Assembly (NCBI GenBank): GCA_050747525.1 | Contig: JBOGOC010000102.1 | Coordinates: 35,135-99,134, forward strand | From: JBOGOC01 sp050747525 | Lineage (GTDB): Bacteria; Acidobacteriota; Polarisedimenticolia; JACPZX01; DASXTC01 | Direction: 5' to 3' | Length of the DNA stretch: 64,000 nt | In this document: positions 31,077 to 40,985 of the stretch, piece by piece | Layout of the letters: each line of letters starts with the position of its first letter | Numbering within the stretch: position 1 is the first letter of the stretch | Translations under genes and position numbers: made by a program | The notes under the pieces: generated by a model | What the model saw: the letters and a program-made list of their open reading frames with translations, nothing else | Database searches by the model: none | Told to the model about the DNA's origin: nothing

Positions 31077-33983
31077 ATGCCGGTCATGCGCAAGCGTCGA
31101 GCCTCACGGATCCGGGCATCCTGGCTCGCCATCGCAGCTCTCCAGACCGTTCTCGCGGGATCGCTCGTTTCGAGCCACGGCCAGGCCGCGGAGACGTCGG
31201 AGGGACGCCAGCTCCTGGAGCGCGGCATCGAGCTGCGTCGATCGGACCCGGCCAGCGCTGCTCCCGTCCTGGAGAAGGCGCTCACCCGCCTCGAGGCCGA
31301 GCACGATCTCGTCGGACAGGCGGAGGCGCAGCGAAACCTCGGCATCCTCGCCCGGCTCGCCGGCCGGAATGACGAAGCGCTGCGAAAGTACGAGACGGCC
31401 CTGGGTCTCGCGCGGCAGGCCGGAGACGATCGCGCCCTCGCGGACGTCCTGAACAGCCTCGGCATCCTCTATCGCGCTCTAGGAGAGGTCGGAAAGGCTC
31501 TCGAGATCAACGCCGAGGGGCTCTCCTTGGCCAGAAAAACGGGCGACCTCGTCTCTCAAGCCAGGCTGCTCGGCTCGATTGCGCGGGCTCGCGAGGAGCT
31601 CGGCGACATGGAAGGAAGCGAGCGCGCGGACCGTCTGGCGCTGGCCCTCGCCGAGTCGAGCCAGGCTCCGGCCGAGGTTTCGCTCGCGGTGATGGGTCAC
31701 CTGGCCATCCTCAAGAGCAAGGGAGGAGAGCCGTGGGAGGCGCTCCGGCTCCTCGATCGGATGGACGAGATGTCCGACTCATCTCCCGGCGGCGCGTGGG
31801 GCCGGGACAACACGCGTGCGCTGATCCATCGCGGGCTGGGGGATCTCGACCGGGCCGAGCACTACGCGCGCCGGGCCGTGGACGCCGCGCGCAAGGCAGG
31901 AGGGGTGGCCGATGTCCTGGGGTGCCAGCACAACCTCGCCCTCATCCTGGAGGATCGCAACGACCTGGACGGGGCCGGGGCGCTGCTGCGCGAGTCGCTC
32001 GCCGGACTGGAGCAGGCCGGCAACAGGCCACGGATGCTGTTCGTGCTGAACTCGCTGGCGGTGCTGGATCTGGAGCGGGGGGATCCGGCGTCGGCGAGAG
32101 AGTGGAACGAGAAGGCCCTTCGCCTCGTTGCGGACGCCGGCCTTGCGGATCCCTTTCCCATCGAGGAGACCCACCGCACGCGCTCCCGCCTCGCTCACGC
32201 CGCGGGCGATTTTCCCGGGGCCGTGGCATCCGCGCGAGAGGCGCTGGCTCACGCGGAGAAATCCCGTGACCCCGAATCGCTGGCGCGATCGCACGACTGG
32301 TCGGGCCAGCTGAGTATGGCCGCCGGCCGGCTCGACGAGGCCGAGGCCCATTTCCGGAAGGCGGTCGAGTCGCGGCGTGGAGTGATCTCGCGGCTGCCCC
32401 TTGACGAGAGAAGAACGATAGGCCGCATCCGCACGGATGCCTGGCGGCGTCTCGCCTCGACCCTCCTGAAGCACGCCGATCCCGGGCAGGGGCCGGGCCG
32501 GGTGAAGGAGGCGCTCGATCTCATCGACGAGAGCCACGGCCGCGCCTTCGTGGAGCTGATCGCGAAGCAAGGCGGCGCGTCATCCGACGAATCCGAAGCG
32601 CTGGGGGTCACCATCGCTTCGATCCAGTCGGATCTCCTTCGCGCCGCGCCCGATGAGGCGAAGAGGGGGGAGCTCGAGCGCCAGCTTCTCGTGGAGGAGG
32701 ACAGGCTGCACGTGGCGCGCAGGAAGCAGGGGGATCGGCCCGCGATGCTCATCGGCGTTCCGACGCAACAGGCGCTGCTCGCCGCGCTGGCCGAGGAAAA
32801 GGCGGCGCTCGTCAGCTTCATGCTCGGGCCCTCGGATGGCTGGGTCCTGATCGCGGACGGCCTGGCGCTGCAGGCCGTCCCGCTGCCGGAATGGGAGGAG
32901 ATCGCGAGGCTGTCGGCCGAGATCGAGCCCCTGCTGGGAGAAGCTGGGCCACAGGCTTCGCTGGATCCGATGCCTGCCCTGGAGCGGCTGTCCGAGAAGC
33001 TCCTCGATCCCTGGCTCGATCGCGTGTCCCGCGATGTCAGTCGCCTGATCGTGATCCCCGATGGGATCCTCGAGCGGGTTCCCTTCGAGGCTCTCCGGCC
33101 GAACGTCGATGGCGCGCGCACGCGCTATCTCGTCGAGAGCCACTCCATCGTCTACGCGCCGTCGGCCTCGTCCTGGCTCGCGCTGCGGCAACGGACCCGT
33201 CAGCCGGTGCGGTCGGGGGCGGTCCTGGCCGTGGCGGATCCGGCGGTCGCTCCCGACGACTCGGCGCGATGGCCGCCGCTGCCGGCCGGGAGCGACGAGG
33301 CTCGGCAGCTGATGAAGATGGCTTCCCGGGGATCGCGCCTGCTGGTCGGCCCCGAGGCGACGGAGGCGGCCTGGAAAGCGGAGGATCTGGCCTCTTTCGA
33401 GACGATCCATCTGGCCGTGCACGGGATCGCGGACACGGCGCACCCGTTCAGGGCGGGGATCCTGATGGCTCCCGGCAGCTCCCGGGAGGATGGGTGGATC
33501 CAGATGCGTGAGATCACCGGCGCTCCTCTGGGCGCCGAGCTGGTGGTGCTGGGCGCCTGCCGCACCGCGGTGGGGCCGGTGGACCGGGCCGAAGGGATCG
33601 TGTCTCTCCCCTCCGCGTTCCTGGAGGCGGGCGCAAGAGCCGTGGTGGCGACGCTCTGGGAGGTGGGCGACCGAACCTCGGCGGAGTTCATGAGCAGGTT
33701 CTACCAGGCGATTGCGTCAGGCCAGCTTCCCGCCGAGGCCTTGCGTGCGGCCAAGATGGAGATGATTGCCTCGGGGGATCCGCGGCTCGCGCGCGCGGGA
33801 GCCTGGGCCCCCTTCATCTTCATCGGGGATCCCTCGAGCCGCGCGACGCTCGGGAGATGGCGCGCCGGTCCGGTTTCCATCGTCGTCCTGTTGAGCACCG
33901 CCGCCGTTCTGGCGCTGTTCACCTTCCGGCGTCTGCGTTCCCTGAAGACTCAGGGCCCCGGACGGATGCGGAACTCGCCATAG
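31077..33983 (+). CDS. Exported TPR-CHAT protein (caspase-like protease fold)
   Basis: A 968-aa protein. An N-terminal hydrophobic signal (IRASWLAIAALQTVLAGSLV) precedes about nine TPR-like repeats (residues 45-450). The CHAT domain covers about 630-935: the catalytic His in TIHLAVHGIADT and Cys in LVVLGACRTAVG are both present, followed by the conserved GIVSLPSAFLEAGARAVVAT and LWEVGD. A C-terminal membrane segment (VSIVVLLSTAAVLALF) ends the chain. CHAT proteins are separase/caspase-like peptidases, some acting in bacterial defence or signalling. The signal sequence and tail anchor suggest a periplasmic, membrane-tethered form. Its end overlaps the anti-sigma gene by 34 bases on the other strand. 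Confidence 0.88.
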   Translation: MPVMRKRRASRIRASWLAIAALQTVLAGSLVSSHGQAAETSEGRQLLERGIELRRSDPASAAPVLEKALTRLEAEHDLVGQAEAQRNLGILARLAGRNDEALRKYETALGLARQAGDDRALADVLNSLGILYRALGEVGKALEINAEGLSLARKTGDLVSQARLLGSIARAREELGDMEGSERADRLALALAESSQAPAEVSLAVMGHLAILKSKGGEPWEALRLLDRMDEMSDSSPGGAWGRDNTRALIHRGLGDLDRAEHYARRAVDAARKAGGVADVLGCQHNLALILEDRNDLDGAGALLRESLAGLEQAGNRPRMLFVLNSLAVLDLERGDPASAREWNEKALRLVADAGLADPFPIEETHRTRSRLAHAAGDFPGAVASAREALAHAEKSRDPESLARSHDWSGQLSMAAGRLDEAEAHFRKAVESRRGVISRLPLDERRTIGRIRTDAWRRLASTLLKHADPGQGPGRVKEALDLIDESHGRAFVELIAKQGGASSDESEALGVTIASIQSDLLRAAPDEAKRGELERQLLVEEDRLHVARRKQGDRPAMLIGVPTQQALLAALAEEKAALVSFMLGPSDGWVLIADGLALQAVPLPEWEEIARLSAEIEPLLGEAGPQASLDPMPALERLSEKLLDPWLDRVSRDVSRLIVIPDGILERVPFEALRPNVDGARTRYLVESHSIVYAPSASSWLALRQRTRQPVRSGAVLAVADPAVAPDDSARWPPLPAGSDEARQLMKMASRGSRLLVGPEATEAAWKAEDLASFETIHLAVHGIADTAHPFRAGILMAPGSSREDGWIQMREITGAPLGAELVVLGACRTAVGPVDRAEGIVSLPSAFLEAGARAVVATLWEVGDRTSAEFMSRFYQAIASGQLPAEALRAAKMEMIASGDPRLARAGAWAPFIFIGDPSSRATLGRWRAGPVSIVVLLSTAAVLALFTFRRLRSLKTQGPGRMRNSP

Positions 33984-34564
33984 GATGATTCGCGCTCGCC
34001 GTCTGCCGTGCGGCACGACACCTTCCAGAGATAGCCGCTCGAGCGCTGCAGCGAGAGACCGACCTCTTCCGGGACGGCCGCGGAGACTTCGCTCGTGGAC
34101 GGACCACTCCAGACGGGCGTCAGGTCGGGCAGCGCGATCGTGGCGCGGCACTGGCTGACGCCCAGGTGGGCACTCCAGACCAGATCCACGGGCGGCGCGC
34201 CGATCTCCCCCAGAGGAGCGACGAGATCGATTCCGCCGCCGCCGGCGGAGCGCCGCGGCTCGATGGCACCCGTTCCCTGCGGCGTCTCCGGCTGCCGCTG
34301 GGTCAGAGTCACGATGAGGAGGATCCCTGCCGCCAGGGCGGCGGCCCCGACCCAGACGCGCCGCACGCCGGACACCGGCCGGCTCTCCTGCACGTGCCGC
34401 TCCAGGAGACCGAGCGCCTCGTCCAGCCTGGTGACGCGCGCCGCGCAGGCATGGCAACCCACCACGTGATTCTCGAACTCGATCCGGTCCGCCTCGAAGA
34501 GCTTTCCCAGCACGTAATCCCGCGCCTGGGAGTCCGCTGAAGGCCGGCCGCAGTCTCTCGTCAT
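33950..34564 (-). CDS. Anti-sigma factor, zinc-finger type, with one membrane segment
   Basis: A 204-aa protein. The N-terminal half has the anti-sigma zinc-binding pattern (FENHVVGCHACAARV: His-x3-Cys-x2-Cys) and one membrane segment (VWVGAAALAAGILLIVTL). The C-terminal 100 residues form an extracytoplasmic beta domain (VDLVWSAHLG, SGYLWKVSCRT) that would sense envelope signals. It is 20 bases downstream of the ECF sigma gene, the usual arrangement in which it holds that sigma factor inactive. Confidence 0.82.
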   Translation of the reverse strand: MTRDCGRPSADSQARDYVLGKLFEADRIEFENHVVGCHACAARVTRLDEALGLLERHVQESRPVSGVRRVWVGAAALAAGILLIVTLTQRQPETPQGTGAIEPRRSAGGGGIDLVAPLGEIGAPPVDLVWSAHLGVSQCRATIALPDLTPVWSGPSTSEVSAAVPEEVGLSLQRSSGYLWKVSCRTADGERESSYGEFRIRPGP

Positions 34565-34584
34565 GCTCTTTAGTGCCCGAGGAG

Positions 34585-35115
34585 CTACGGGCGATTCATG
34601 ATTTTCGACATCTTGAGCCGCGCATGGTGAAGTCGGGACAGGACCGTCCCGCGCGGGATGTTCAAGATGCGGGCGATCTCCCTGACCCCCTCGCCCTCGA
34701 TGTAATGCCTCAGCAGGACCTCACGTTGCCCGATCGGGATCCGGCTCAGCGCCTCCCTGACGCGCGAGCGGACCTCCACGGTCTCGGCGACGGCGGAGGG
34801 ATCCGGCCTGAGGTCCGGCACGTCAGCGGCCTCCCTCTCCGGTGAGAAGCGCAGAGCGACAGGGCGTGATCTCAGACACAATCGTCTCAGGATGGCCGCC
34901 AGATAGGCGGCCAGGGGTCCATCCCCTCTCCAGTCTCCTCGTCTGAGGTTGGCGAGCGCGGCCGCAAGGGTGTCCTGCACCACGTCATCGGCCTGATCGC
35001 TGCCGACGCGCACGCGCGCGATCGCCCTCAGGCCCGGCTGGAACCTGAGAACGAATTCCTCCTCCGCACGGGGATCGCCCCCTCGGATTTGCCGGCAGAT
35101 CTCCTCATCGTGCAT
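34585..35115 (-). CDS. ECF-type RNA polymerase sigma factor
   Basis: A 176-aa protein with sigma-70 region 2 (AEEEFVLRFQPGLRAIARV, DQADDVVQDTLAAAL) and region 4 (LSRIPIGQREVLLRHYIEGE, GVREIARILNIPRGTVLSRL). The region-4 helix-turn-helix is complete. It forms an operon with the zinc-finger anti-sigma gene and is divergent, across 158 bases, from the giant three-gene operon at 35274-47141, which is its most likely target (inference from position). Confidence 0.92.
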   Translation of the reverse strand: MHDEEICRQIRGGDPRAEEEFVLRFQPGLRAIARVRVGSDQADDVVQDTLAAALANLRRGDWRGDGPLAAYLAAILRRLCLRSRPVALRFSPEREAADVPDLRPDPSAVAETVEVRSRVREALSRIPIGQREVLLRHYIEGEGVREIARILNIPRGTVLSRLHHARLKMSKIMNRP

Positions 35116-35273
35116 CGGGACCGCGTCGGCCCGGATGGCGCCCGCCCCCGCACGCCATCTCCTGGGTATCGAGGCGTCGATTCTCCCGGAATCGAGGGGA
35201 CGGAGTCAAGCCAAGGGGATCCATTGAATCAACAAGAGCGACCCGTGCACAAGGAGGAAGGAAGGAGGGACCG

Positions 35274-38200
35274 ATGACCGCCAGGCTGTGGCGCTCCTCT
35301 GCAGGCGCAATCCTGATAGCCATGGTCGTGCCGTCAACGCCCCGGCCGGCCGTCCCCGCGGCGCCGTCCCGGAATGGGGAGGGTCGGATCTTCGAAGAGA
35401 TCCAGCGATTGGAGTACCGCTTCTCGTCGGCTGGAGACGGTCGGTGGTCGGCCCCCAACAGGGCGCAGAACCTGCGGTCGCGGCTCGGAGATGACGGCCT
35501 CGAGCTGACGAGGCGCATGTCCGGAGGCCTCACGGAGGACTGGCGCTTCGCGATGCACCTGAGCGGGTTCGGGCGCGAGGGAAGCGTGGCGCCGGTCCCG
35601 CCGGCCGTCCCTCAGGTCTCGGACAACCGCGTCGGGATCGAGAGACCCACGCTCGGTCTGACGGAGTGGTACATCAACGACGCGCGGGGGATCGAGCAGG
35701 GGTTCACGATCGCCCGGCGGCCGGCCGGCGAGGGACCTCACCGGCCGCTCGTGATCGAGATGGCGATCCGCTCCGACCTGAGCGCGGAGCTGGCCGACGA
35801 CGGCCAGTCCCTCGTGTTCACGACGGCCACCGGGGCGGCGGCCCTGCGCTACGCGGGGCTGGTGGCCTGGGACTTCCTGGGGCGGCGGCTCCCGGCGAGG
35901 CTGGTCCTGTCGAAGAGTTTCGCCAGGATACTCGTCGATGACATGGCGGCCGTCTATCCCATCATCGTCGATCCGCTGCTCACCACGCCCGACTGGACCG
36001 GCGAGAGCAATGCACCCACCGCGTTGTTCGGGTTCTCGGTCGCCTCGGCGGGAAGGCTCAACAACGACGAGTTCGACGACATCATCGTCGGCGCGCCCGA
36101 ATTCGACAACGGCCCCTCGATGAACATAGGCAAGGTGTTCGTCTACTACGGCACGGCGACCGGGCCCGGAGCCATGCCGGGCTGGACCGCCGAGGGAACC
36201 CAGCCGAACGCCAGGTTCGGCCACGCGGTCGGCTCGGGAGACGTCAATGGCGACCTCTTCACCGACATCATCGTCGGCTCGCCGCTGTACAACAACGCTT
36301 TCGGCGTCGGCGCGGGCCGGTCGTTCGTCTACCTCGGGTCTGCGGGCGGGCTGGCCGTGCCTCCGACACCGGTATGGATCGGGGAGGGGGATCAGCCCGG
36401 CGCCAACTTCGGATGGTCCGTCGCCGCCGCGGGTGACCTCGACGACAACGGGACGCAGGAAGTCCTCGTCGGCGCGCCCCTCTGGGAGAGCATCGGAGCG
36501 GAGGATCGCGAAGGACGCGTCTCCGTCTACCGGTGGTCGGCTCCAAGCCTGATCCCGATGGGGGCACCCATCCAGGGCAACCAGAACGGGGCCCAGCTCG
36601 GTTTCTCGGTCGCCTCGGCAGGCAAGGTCAACTTCGATCCGTTCGACGACATCGTCCTCGGTGCCCCGTTCTACGACACCTTCGCGGGAGCCGACGCCGG
36701 GCGCGCCTTCGTCTACACCGGCCCGGGACTCGTTCCTCTCGGAGTCCTCAACGGCACGCAGGGATTGGCTCATCTGGGACACGCGGTGGCCTCGGGCGAC
36801 GTCAACAACGACGGCCGCAGCGACGTGATCGTCGGGGCGCCTCACTTCGACACCGCATTCGGCGCCGACGCTGGTCAGGCGTACGTCTACGCCGGGCCCG
36901 GTCTGGTCCTCATCTGGAGCGGAGAGAGCCAGCAAGGGGGAGCGCAGCTCGGCGCCTCGGTGGCCTTCGCGGGCGATGTCGATGGGGATGACTACGGGGA
37001 CATTGTCGTCGGCGCCCCTTTCCAGGATGGCCGCGGGCGCGCCTTCCTCTGGCGCGGGTCGATCGGAGGTCCGCCTGCACCGGGGCATCCCGGCAACGCG
37101 GCGTGGACCGCCCAGGGCGATCTGCCGGGCGACAGGTTCGGCGTCGCGGTGGCCTCGGCGGGAAGGGTCAACGAGGATCTCCTCTCCGACGTGATCATCG
37201 GCGCCAGCCATTACGACAACCCCTCACCCGAGGAAGGGAGAGCCTCCGTCTACCTGGGCTTCGTCCCGCCGGTCTACCTGGAGTTCGGGCCCAAGGGGAG
37301 CCCGCGGCGCGTGGAGGCGGTGGCGGCCGCCTACACCGCGGTGATGGGACTGGTGGACGGTCAGTACAGTCTGTCAGGCAGCGCGAACGTGGCGATGGGG
37401 CCGGCCTCGCGCCCCTTCCTCTTCACCGACCTCACCGCGGTGAAGGATCCCAATGACACGGCCGGAAACGGCCAGCCGGCGTTTCGCGTCACCGGGGGGA
37501 GCGCCACGGTGAACGCATCGGCCCTGCCGATCGACTACGCCGACCCCAACGACATGGATCTGACCCTCTACTCCTTCACCCTCGACGCGTCGGGAGCCGC
37601 GAGCGAGACCCCGTCCGATGCGGTGGGCAACAGGAAAGGGCTGCAGCTCGACCTGGGCGGGGATCTCACCCACCAGAACCGCGACGTCCTTCTCTTCCCG
37701 GCGGGCGTCGCGATCCGGCAGAGCCTGGACTTCGAAGCGACGCTCGTGCCCGATGCCGGCGGGATGATCTTCAAGGACTTCCCCCTGGCCATCGAGCCGC
37801 AGGCGGGGACCTCCTACATGGCGACGCGAACGCGCCTGGATCTGGGACTCTCCGACCTGGTCCACATGGAAAAGGAACGGGGTTCGGACGGAATCATGAT
37901 GACGCGGTGCGACCGCCTGCTGGGCGATCCCCCCCGATTCCCGTGCCTGGATGAGGCCAATGACGGCCTCTTCAGCCTGGGCAACACCACGAGCTCGAAC
38001 TGGGACCTCAACCAGTACGCGGCGCTCACGCCGCCGGCAGGATCCGTGGGAACGCCCTTCATCGACAGGGACGGTCTCCGGGCGACGCTGCACCTGGACA
38101 CCGACGGCACCTGGCAGCCTCTTTTCCCGGCCGGCTTCCAGATATCTCTGGAGAGCGGCTCCCGCATGGAGATCGTGGCGGCCGTGCCGCAGGGCGACTC

Positions 38201-40985
38201 GCTCGAGGGCTCGCTCGGTCTGGAACATCTCACGGGCGCATCCGACGCGTCCGCCGACTGCCGTGGCGAGAGGTTCCTCTCGGCATCGTTCAACGATGGG
38301 GTCGTGGGCGCCGACGGCCGCCTTCAGGTCGCCGGAGTGACTCCGCTCATCGGCGGGAGCGAGCTGTCCTGGGGAGGCGACGGAGAAGATCCGGCCGATC
38401 CCGAGCCGTTCCGCGGCTTCTACGTGGGCGGGCTGGATCCCAACACGCTGTCGATGTACGTGCCCGGCACCCTCGCGACCGTCGACGCGGGCTTCCCCGA
38501 CGAGTCGGTGCAGAGACACCTTCTGCGCCGGGTCCCCCCGGGCGGCCTGACGGGGCGGGGAACCTACGCGGGCCTGAACATCGCGAAGGTCCCGGGGCTC
38601 GCCATGACCACCGGCGTGGACGTGTCCTGTCCCTGTCCCGATCCCAACACCGGCCATTCCTTGTCGGTGACCGCCACGGACGTGGGGCTCTACGTCCGGC
38701 GCGGCGGCGTGAACGGGATCGCCGATGGAGGCGCCCTGGGATCGAGACCCTTCCCCTACATGGGATACAACCTGACGCTGGATCGCTTCGGCGCCACCTT
38801 CCTGGACAACATCTGGCGGGAGAGCGGCGTCAGCGCCAGCCAGCTCGTCGTTCCGCACCCATCCGACATCGGGTTCACGTTCGGCTCCGACAGCATCGTC
38901 ACCCTCACGGCCTGCGGGGAGCCCGGCTCCCTGGGCGATCTGGCCCAGCCCGTCTCCGAGCAGACACTGGCCTACTGGGACGCCGACTTCACGCCGAGAG
39001 CCGTGGTCTTCGACGAAGTCGATGCCGGCCGGTGCGATCTGGATCTCCCGCCTTCCTGCCCTCCCGAGACCTGCGACGTGACCAGCGACGACGTCCGCTA
39101 CCTGTACGTGCAGTCGGTGGCGCCTCTGGAGCTCGACCCGAACGATCCGCCCCGCGACCGCTTCGAGGACGAAGTGGCCTTCGAGCTCACCCCCAAGCCC
39201 ACGGGGCAGCTGGCCTGCAGCCAGCTCCTGCCGGGAAGCGAGACCGGGACGGTGCGCAGCGAGTTCGAACCTGGGCGCGGGTTCGACGCCGACCTGATGA
39301 CCGCCGAGCTGCTGCCGCGCGATCCCAACGGGGCGGATCCTCCCGATCCGGAGCCGGATGCTCCCCGCTACCAGGTCGATTCCGAGTTCCATCTTCCGTT
39401 CTACATGGCCACCAGGGCGCGCACACGCGTGGAGAGAGGGCGCGCGGCGGTGCTCGGTGAATTCGCCGACCTGGAGTCGAAGCTGGACGTGAGCATGAGC
39501 GTCCTGGGAGGACTGTTCGACATCGACTTCCCGCTCAAGTACATGCCCCCCGACCCCAACGACCTCGACATCCCCGCGCGGTTCGTGGGAGGCGACGACC
39601 TGCTCGATCTGGGCTTCATGGAGCTCACCACCTTCATGAAGGTGCTGGGCAAGGACCCGCTCGGTATCGGAGATCTGCAGAACAAGGAGCATCCCGAGAT
39701 GTACCTGGGTTTCCTGTCGGACCTCGCCGCGTACGCGGAGGCCAAGGTCCCCGACGTGGACTGCGGAGCGGCATGCGCGAGTCTTCTGGAGGAATTCGGC
39801 TCGTTCAGCGCGGCGGATCCGCAGGGGGAGATCGAGCAGATGCTGCCGTCGCTCGACGCCGGCCTCGATCGTCTCAAACAGCAGGGCATCACCAAGCTCA
39901 AGTCCCTGGTCTCCACGGCCATGCAGGACACGATCGGAAGCAGTCTGCCCGCCGACATCGCCCGCGCGGCCGGCGTGCTCAAGAAGACGATCGACAACGT
40001 GAGGGAAGGGGTCGACGTCTTCAAGACGGCCAACCTGACCGGGCCGGGGGCCTTCGGGAAGATCGATGACCCCGCTCTGCCCGGCCTCGACGACGCGGCG
40101 GACTGGGTGCTGGACAACATCGATCTGAAGGCCGACGTGGACATCGTGGACTTCATCAACTTCAAGGGAGCGCTGGAGTTCAACCGGCACAACGCCGAGG
40201 GGCACTCCGACGTGACGGCCAGCGCCAGCGACGTGCCGATCGGCTGGGTCATCGACAACGCGCGGGCCAGGAGGATCTTCGGGACGTTCACCTACGCCGT
40301 GAGCGGCGACGAGTTGACGGTCGAGGGGTTCGACGGCGGGGTGGAGCTGGCGGACATCGAGTTCGGCGAAGTGGCCATGGACACGATGTCGCTCCTCGTG
40401 GGAATGGGGAACCCTCCCGGCGACGGCAACGATTCCTTCTATCTGGCCGGCAACGCCAGCGGCCACTACAAGAGCGTGACCGGCGACGCGGCGTTCTTCA
40501 TCGGCAAGTCGCGCAGCATCGACCCCATCGTGGCCATCGATCCGGATGTCGGGGAGTTCCTCGAGGGGCGCACGGAGCTGTTCGGCGTCTACGCCAGGTT
40601 CGGGGGAAGCTTCCCTCTGTTCGGAGGGCCCGACTGCGCTCCCTTCCGGCTCAACGTGGGGGGCGAGAGCGCCTTCTGGCTCTTCCTCGACGTGCCGGCC
40701 TTCGGCACGAAGATGCGGGCCTACGCGCACGGATCGCTGGCCTGCGTCGTGAGCGCGCGCGCGGACGTGACCATGCTCGGAGGCAAGACGGGTGACGTGT
40801 GGCAGCTCGCGGGGCATGGATTCGTGGCCGGCGGCGTCGGCTGGTGCGAGCCGGAGGACTGGAGCTCGCGCCGCGCCGTCCTGCGTGACGACTGGTGCCT
40901 CGCCTGCGTGATGGACGGTGAGTTCCACGCCGATTCGCGGAGCGGCGGCTTCCACGGAGATCTCCATGGGCCTGACTGCAACTAG
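35274..40985 (+). CDS. Giant exported FG-GAP propeller protein, 1903 aa
   Basis: Starts at ATG 35274 after AAGGAGG-like sequence; a short signal peptide precedes VPAAPSRNGEG. Residues about 235-665 contain seven FG-GAP repeats of the integrin alpha type (SVASAGRLNNDEFDDIIVGA, AVASGDVNNDGRSDVIVGA, and so on), enough for a full propeller with DxDxDG-like Ca2+ sites. The C-terminal 1200 residues are mainly beta with little recognisable homology, and contain seven DPN tripeptides. There is no C-terminal anchor or sorting signal that I recognise. It is the first gene of an operon with two other DPN-rich exported proteins; the next start lies 20 bases before its stop. Probably a surface or secreted adhesin-like structure. 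Confidence 0.85.
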   Translation: MTARLWRSSAGAILIAMVVPSTPRPAVPAAPSRNGEGRIFEEIQRLEYRFSSAGDGRWSAPNRAQNLRSRLGDDGLELTRRMSGGLTEDWRFAMHLSGFGREGSVAPVPPAVPQVSDNRVGIERPTLGLTEWYINDARGIEQGFTIARRPAGEGPHRPLVIEMAIRSDLSAELADDGQSLVFTTATGAAALRYAGLVAWDFLGRRLPARLVLSKSFARILVDDMAAVYPIIVDPLLTTPDWTGESNAPTALFGFSVASAGRLNNDEFDDIIVGAPEFDNGPSMNIGKVFVYYGTATGPGAMPGWTAEGTQPNARFGHAVGSGDVNGDLFTDIIVGSPLYNNAFGVGAGRSFVYLGSAGGLAVPPTPVWIGEGDQPGANFGWSVAAAGDLDDNGTQEVLVGAPLWESIGAEDREGRVSVYRWSAPSLIPMGAPIQGNQNGAQLGFSVASAGKVNFDPFDDIVLGAPFYDTFAGADAGRAFVYTGPGLVPLGVLNGTQGLAHLGHAVASGDVNNDGRSDVIVGAPHFDTAFGADAGQAYVYAGPGLVLIWSGESQQGGAQLGASVAFAGDVDGDDYGDIVVGAPFQDGRGRAFLWRGSIGGPPAPGHPGNAAWTAQGDLPGDRFGVAVASAGRVNEDLLSDVIIGASHYDNPSPEEGRASVYLGFVPPVYLEFGPKGSPRRVEAVAAAYTAVMGLVDGQYSLSGSANVAMGPASRPFLFTDLTAVKDPNDTAGNGQPAFRVTGGSATVNASALPIDYADPNDMDLTLYSFTLDASGAASETPSDAVGNRKGLQLDLGGDLTHQNRDVLLFPAGVAIRQSLDFEATLVPDAGGMIFKDFPLAIEPQAGTSYMATRTRLDLGLSDLVHMEKERGSDGIMMTRCDRLLGDPPRFPCLDEANDGLFSLGNTTSSNWDLNQYAALTPPAGSVGTPFIDRDGLRATLHLDTDGTWQPLFPAGFQISLESGSRMEIVAAVPQGDSLEGSLGLEHLTGASDASADCRGERFLSASFNDGVVGADGRLQVAGVTPLIGGSELSWGGDGEDPADPEPFRGFYVGGLDPNTLSMYVPGTLATVDAGFPDESVQRHLLRRVPPGGLTGRGTYAGLNIAKVPGLAMTTGVDVSCPCPDPNTGHSLSVTATDVGLYVRRGGVNGIADGGALGSRPFPYMGYNLTLDRFGATFLDNIWRESGVSASQLVVPHPSDIGFTFGSDSIVTLTACGEPGSLGDLAQPVSEQTLAYWDADFTPRAVVFDEVDAGRCDLDLPPSCPPETCDVTSDDVRYLYVQSVAPLELDPNDPPRDRFEDEVAFELTPKPTGQLACSQLLPGSETGTVRSEFEPGRGFDADLMTAELLPRDPNGADPPDPEPDAPRYQVDSEFHLPFYMATRARTRVERGRAAVLGEFADLESKLDVSMSVLGGLFDIDFPLKYMPPDPNDLDIPARFVGGDDLLDLGFMELTTFMKVLGKDPLGIGDLQNKEHPEMYLGFLSDLAAYAEAKVPDVDCGAACASLLEEFGSFSAADPQGEIEQMLPSLDAGLDRLKQQGITKLKSLVSTAMQDTIGSSLPADIARAAGVLKKTIDNVREGVDVFKTANLTGPGAFGKIDDPALPGLDDAADWVLDNIDLKADVDIVDFINFKGALEFNRHNAEGHSDVTASASDVPIGWVIDNARARRIFGTFTYAVSGDELTVEGFDGGVELADIEFGEVAMDTMSLLVGMGNPPGDGNDSFYLAGNASGHYKSVTGDAAFFIGKSRSIDPIVAIDPDVGEFLEGRTELFGVYARFGGSFPLFGGPDCAPFRLNVGGESAFWLFLDVPAFGTKMRAYAHGSLACVVSARADVTMLGGKTGDVWQLAGHGFVAGGVGWCEPEDWSSRRAVLRDDWCLACVMDGEFHADSRSGGFHGDLHGPDCN

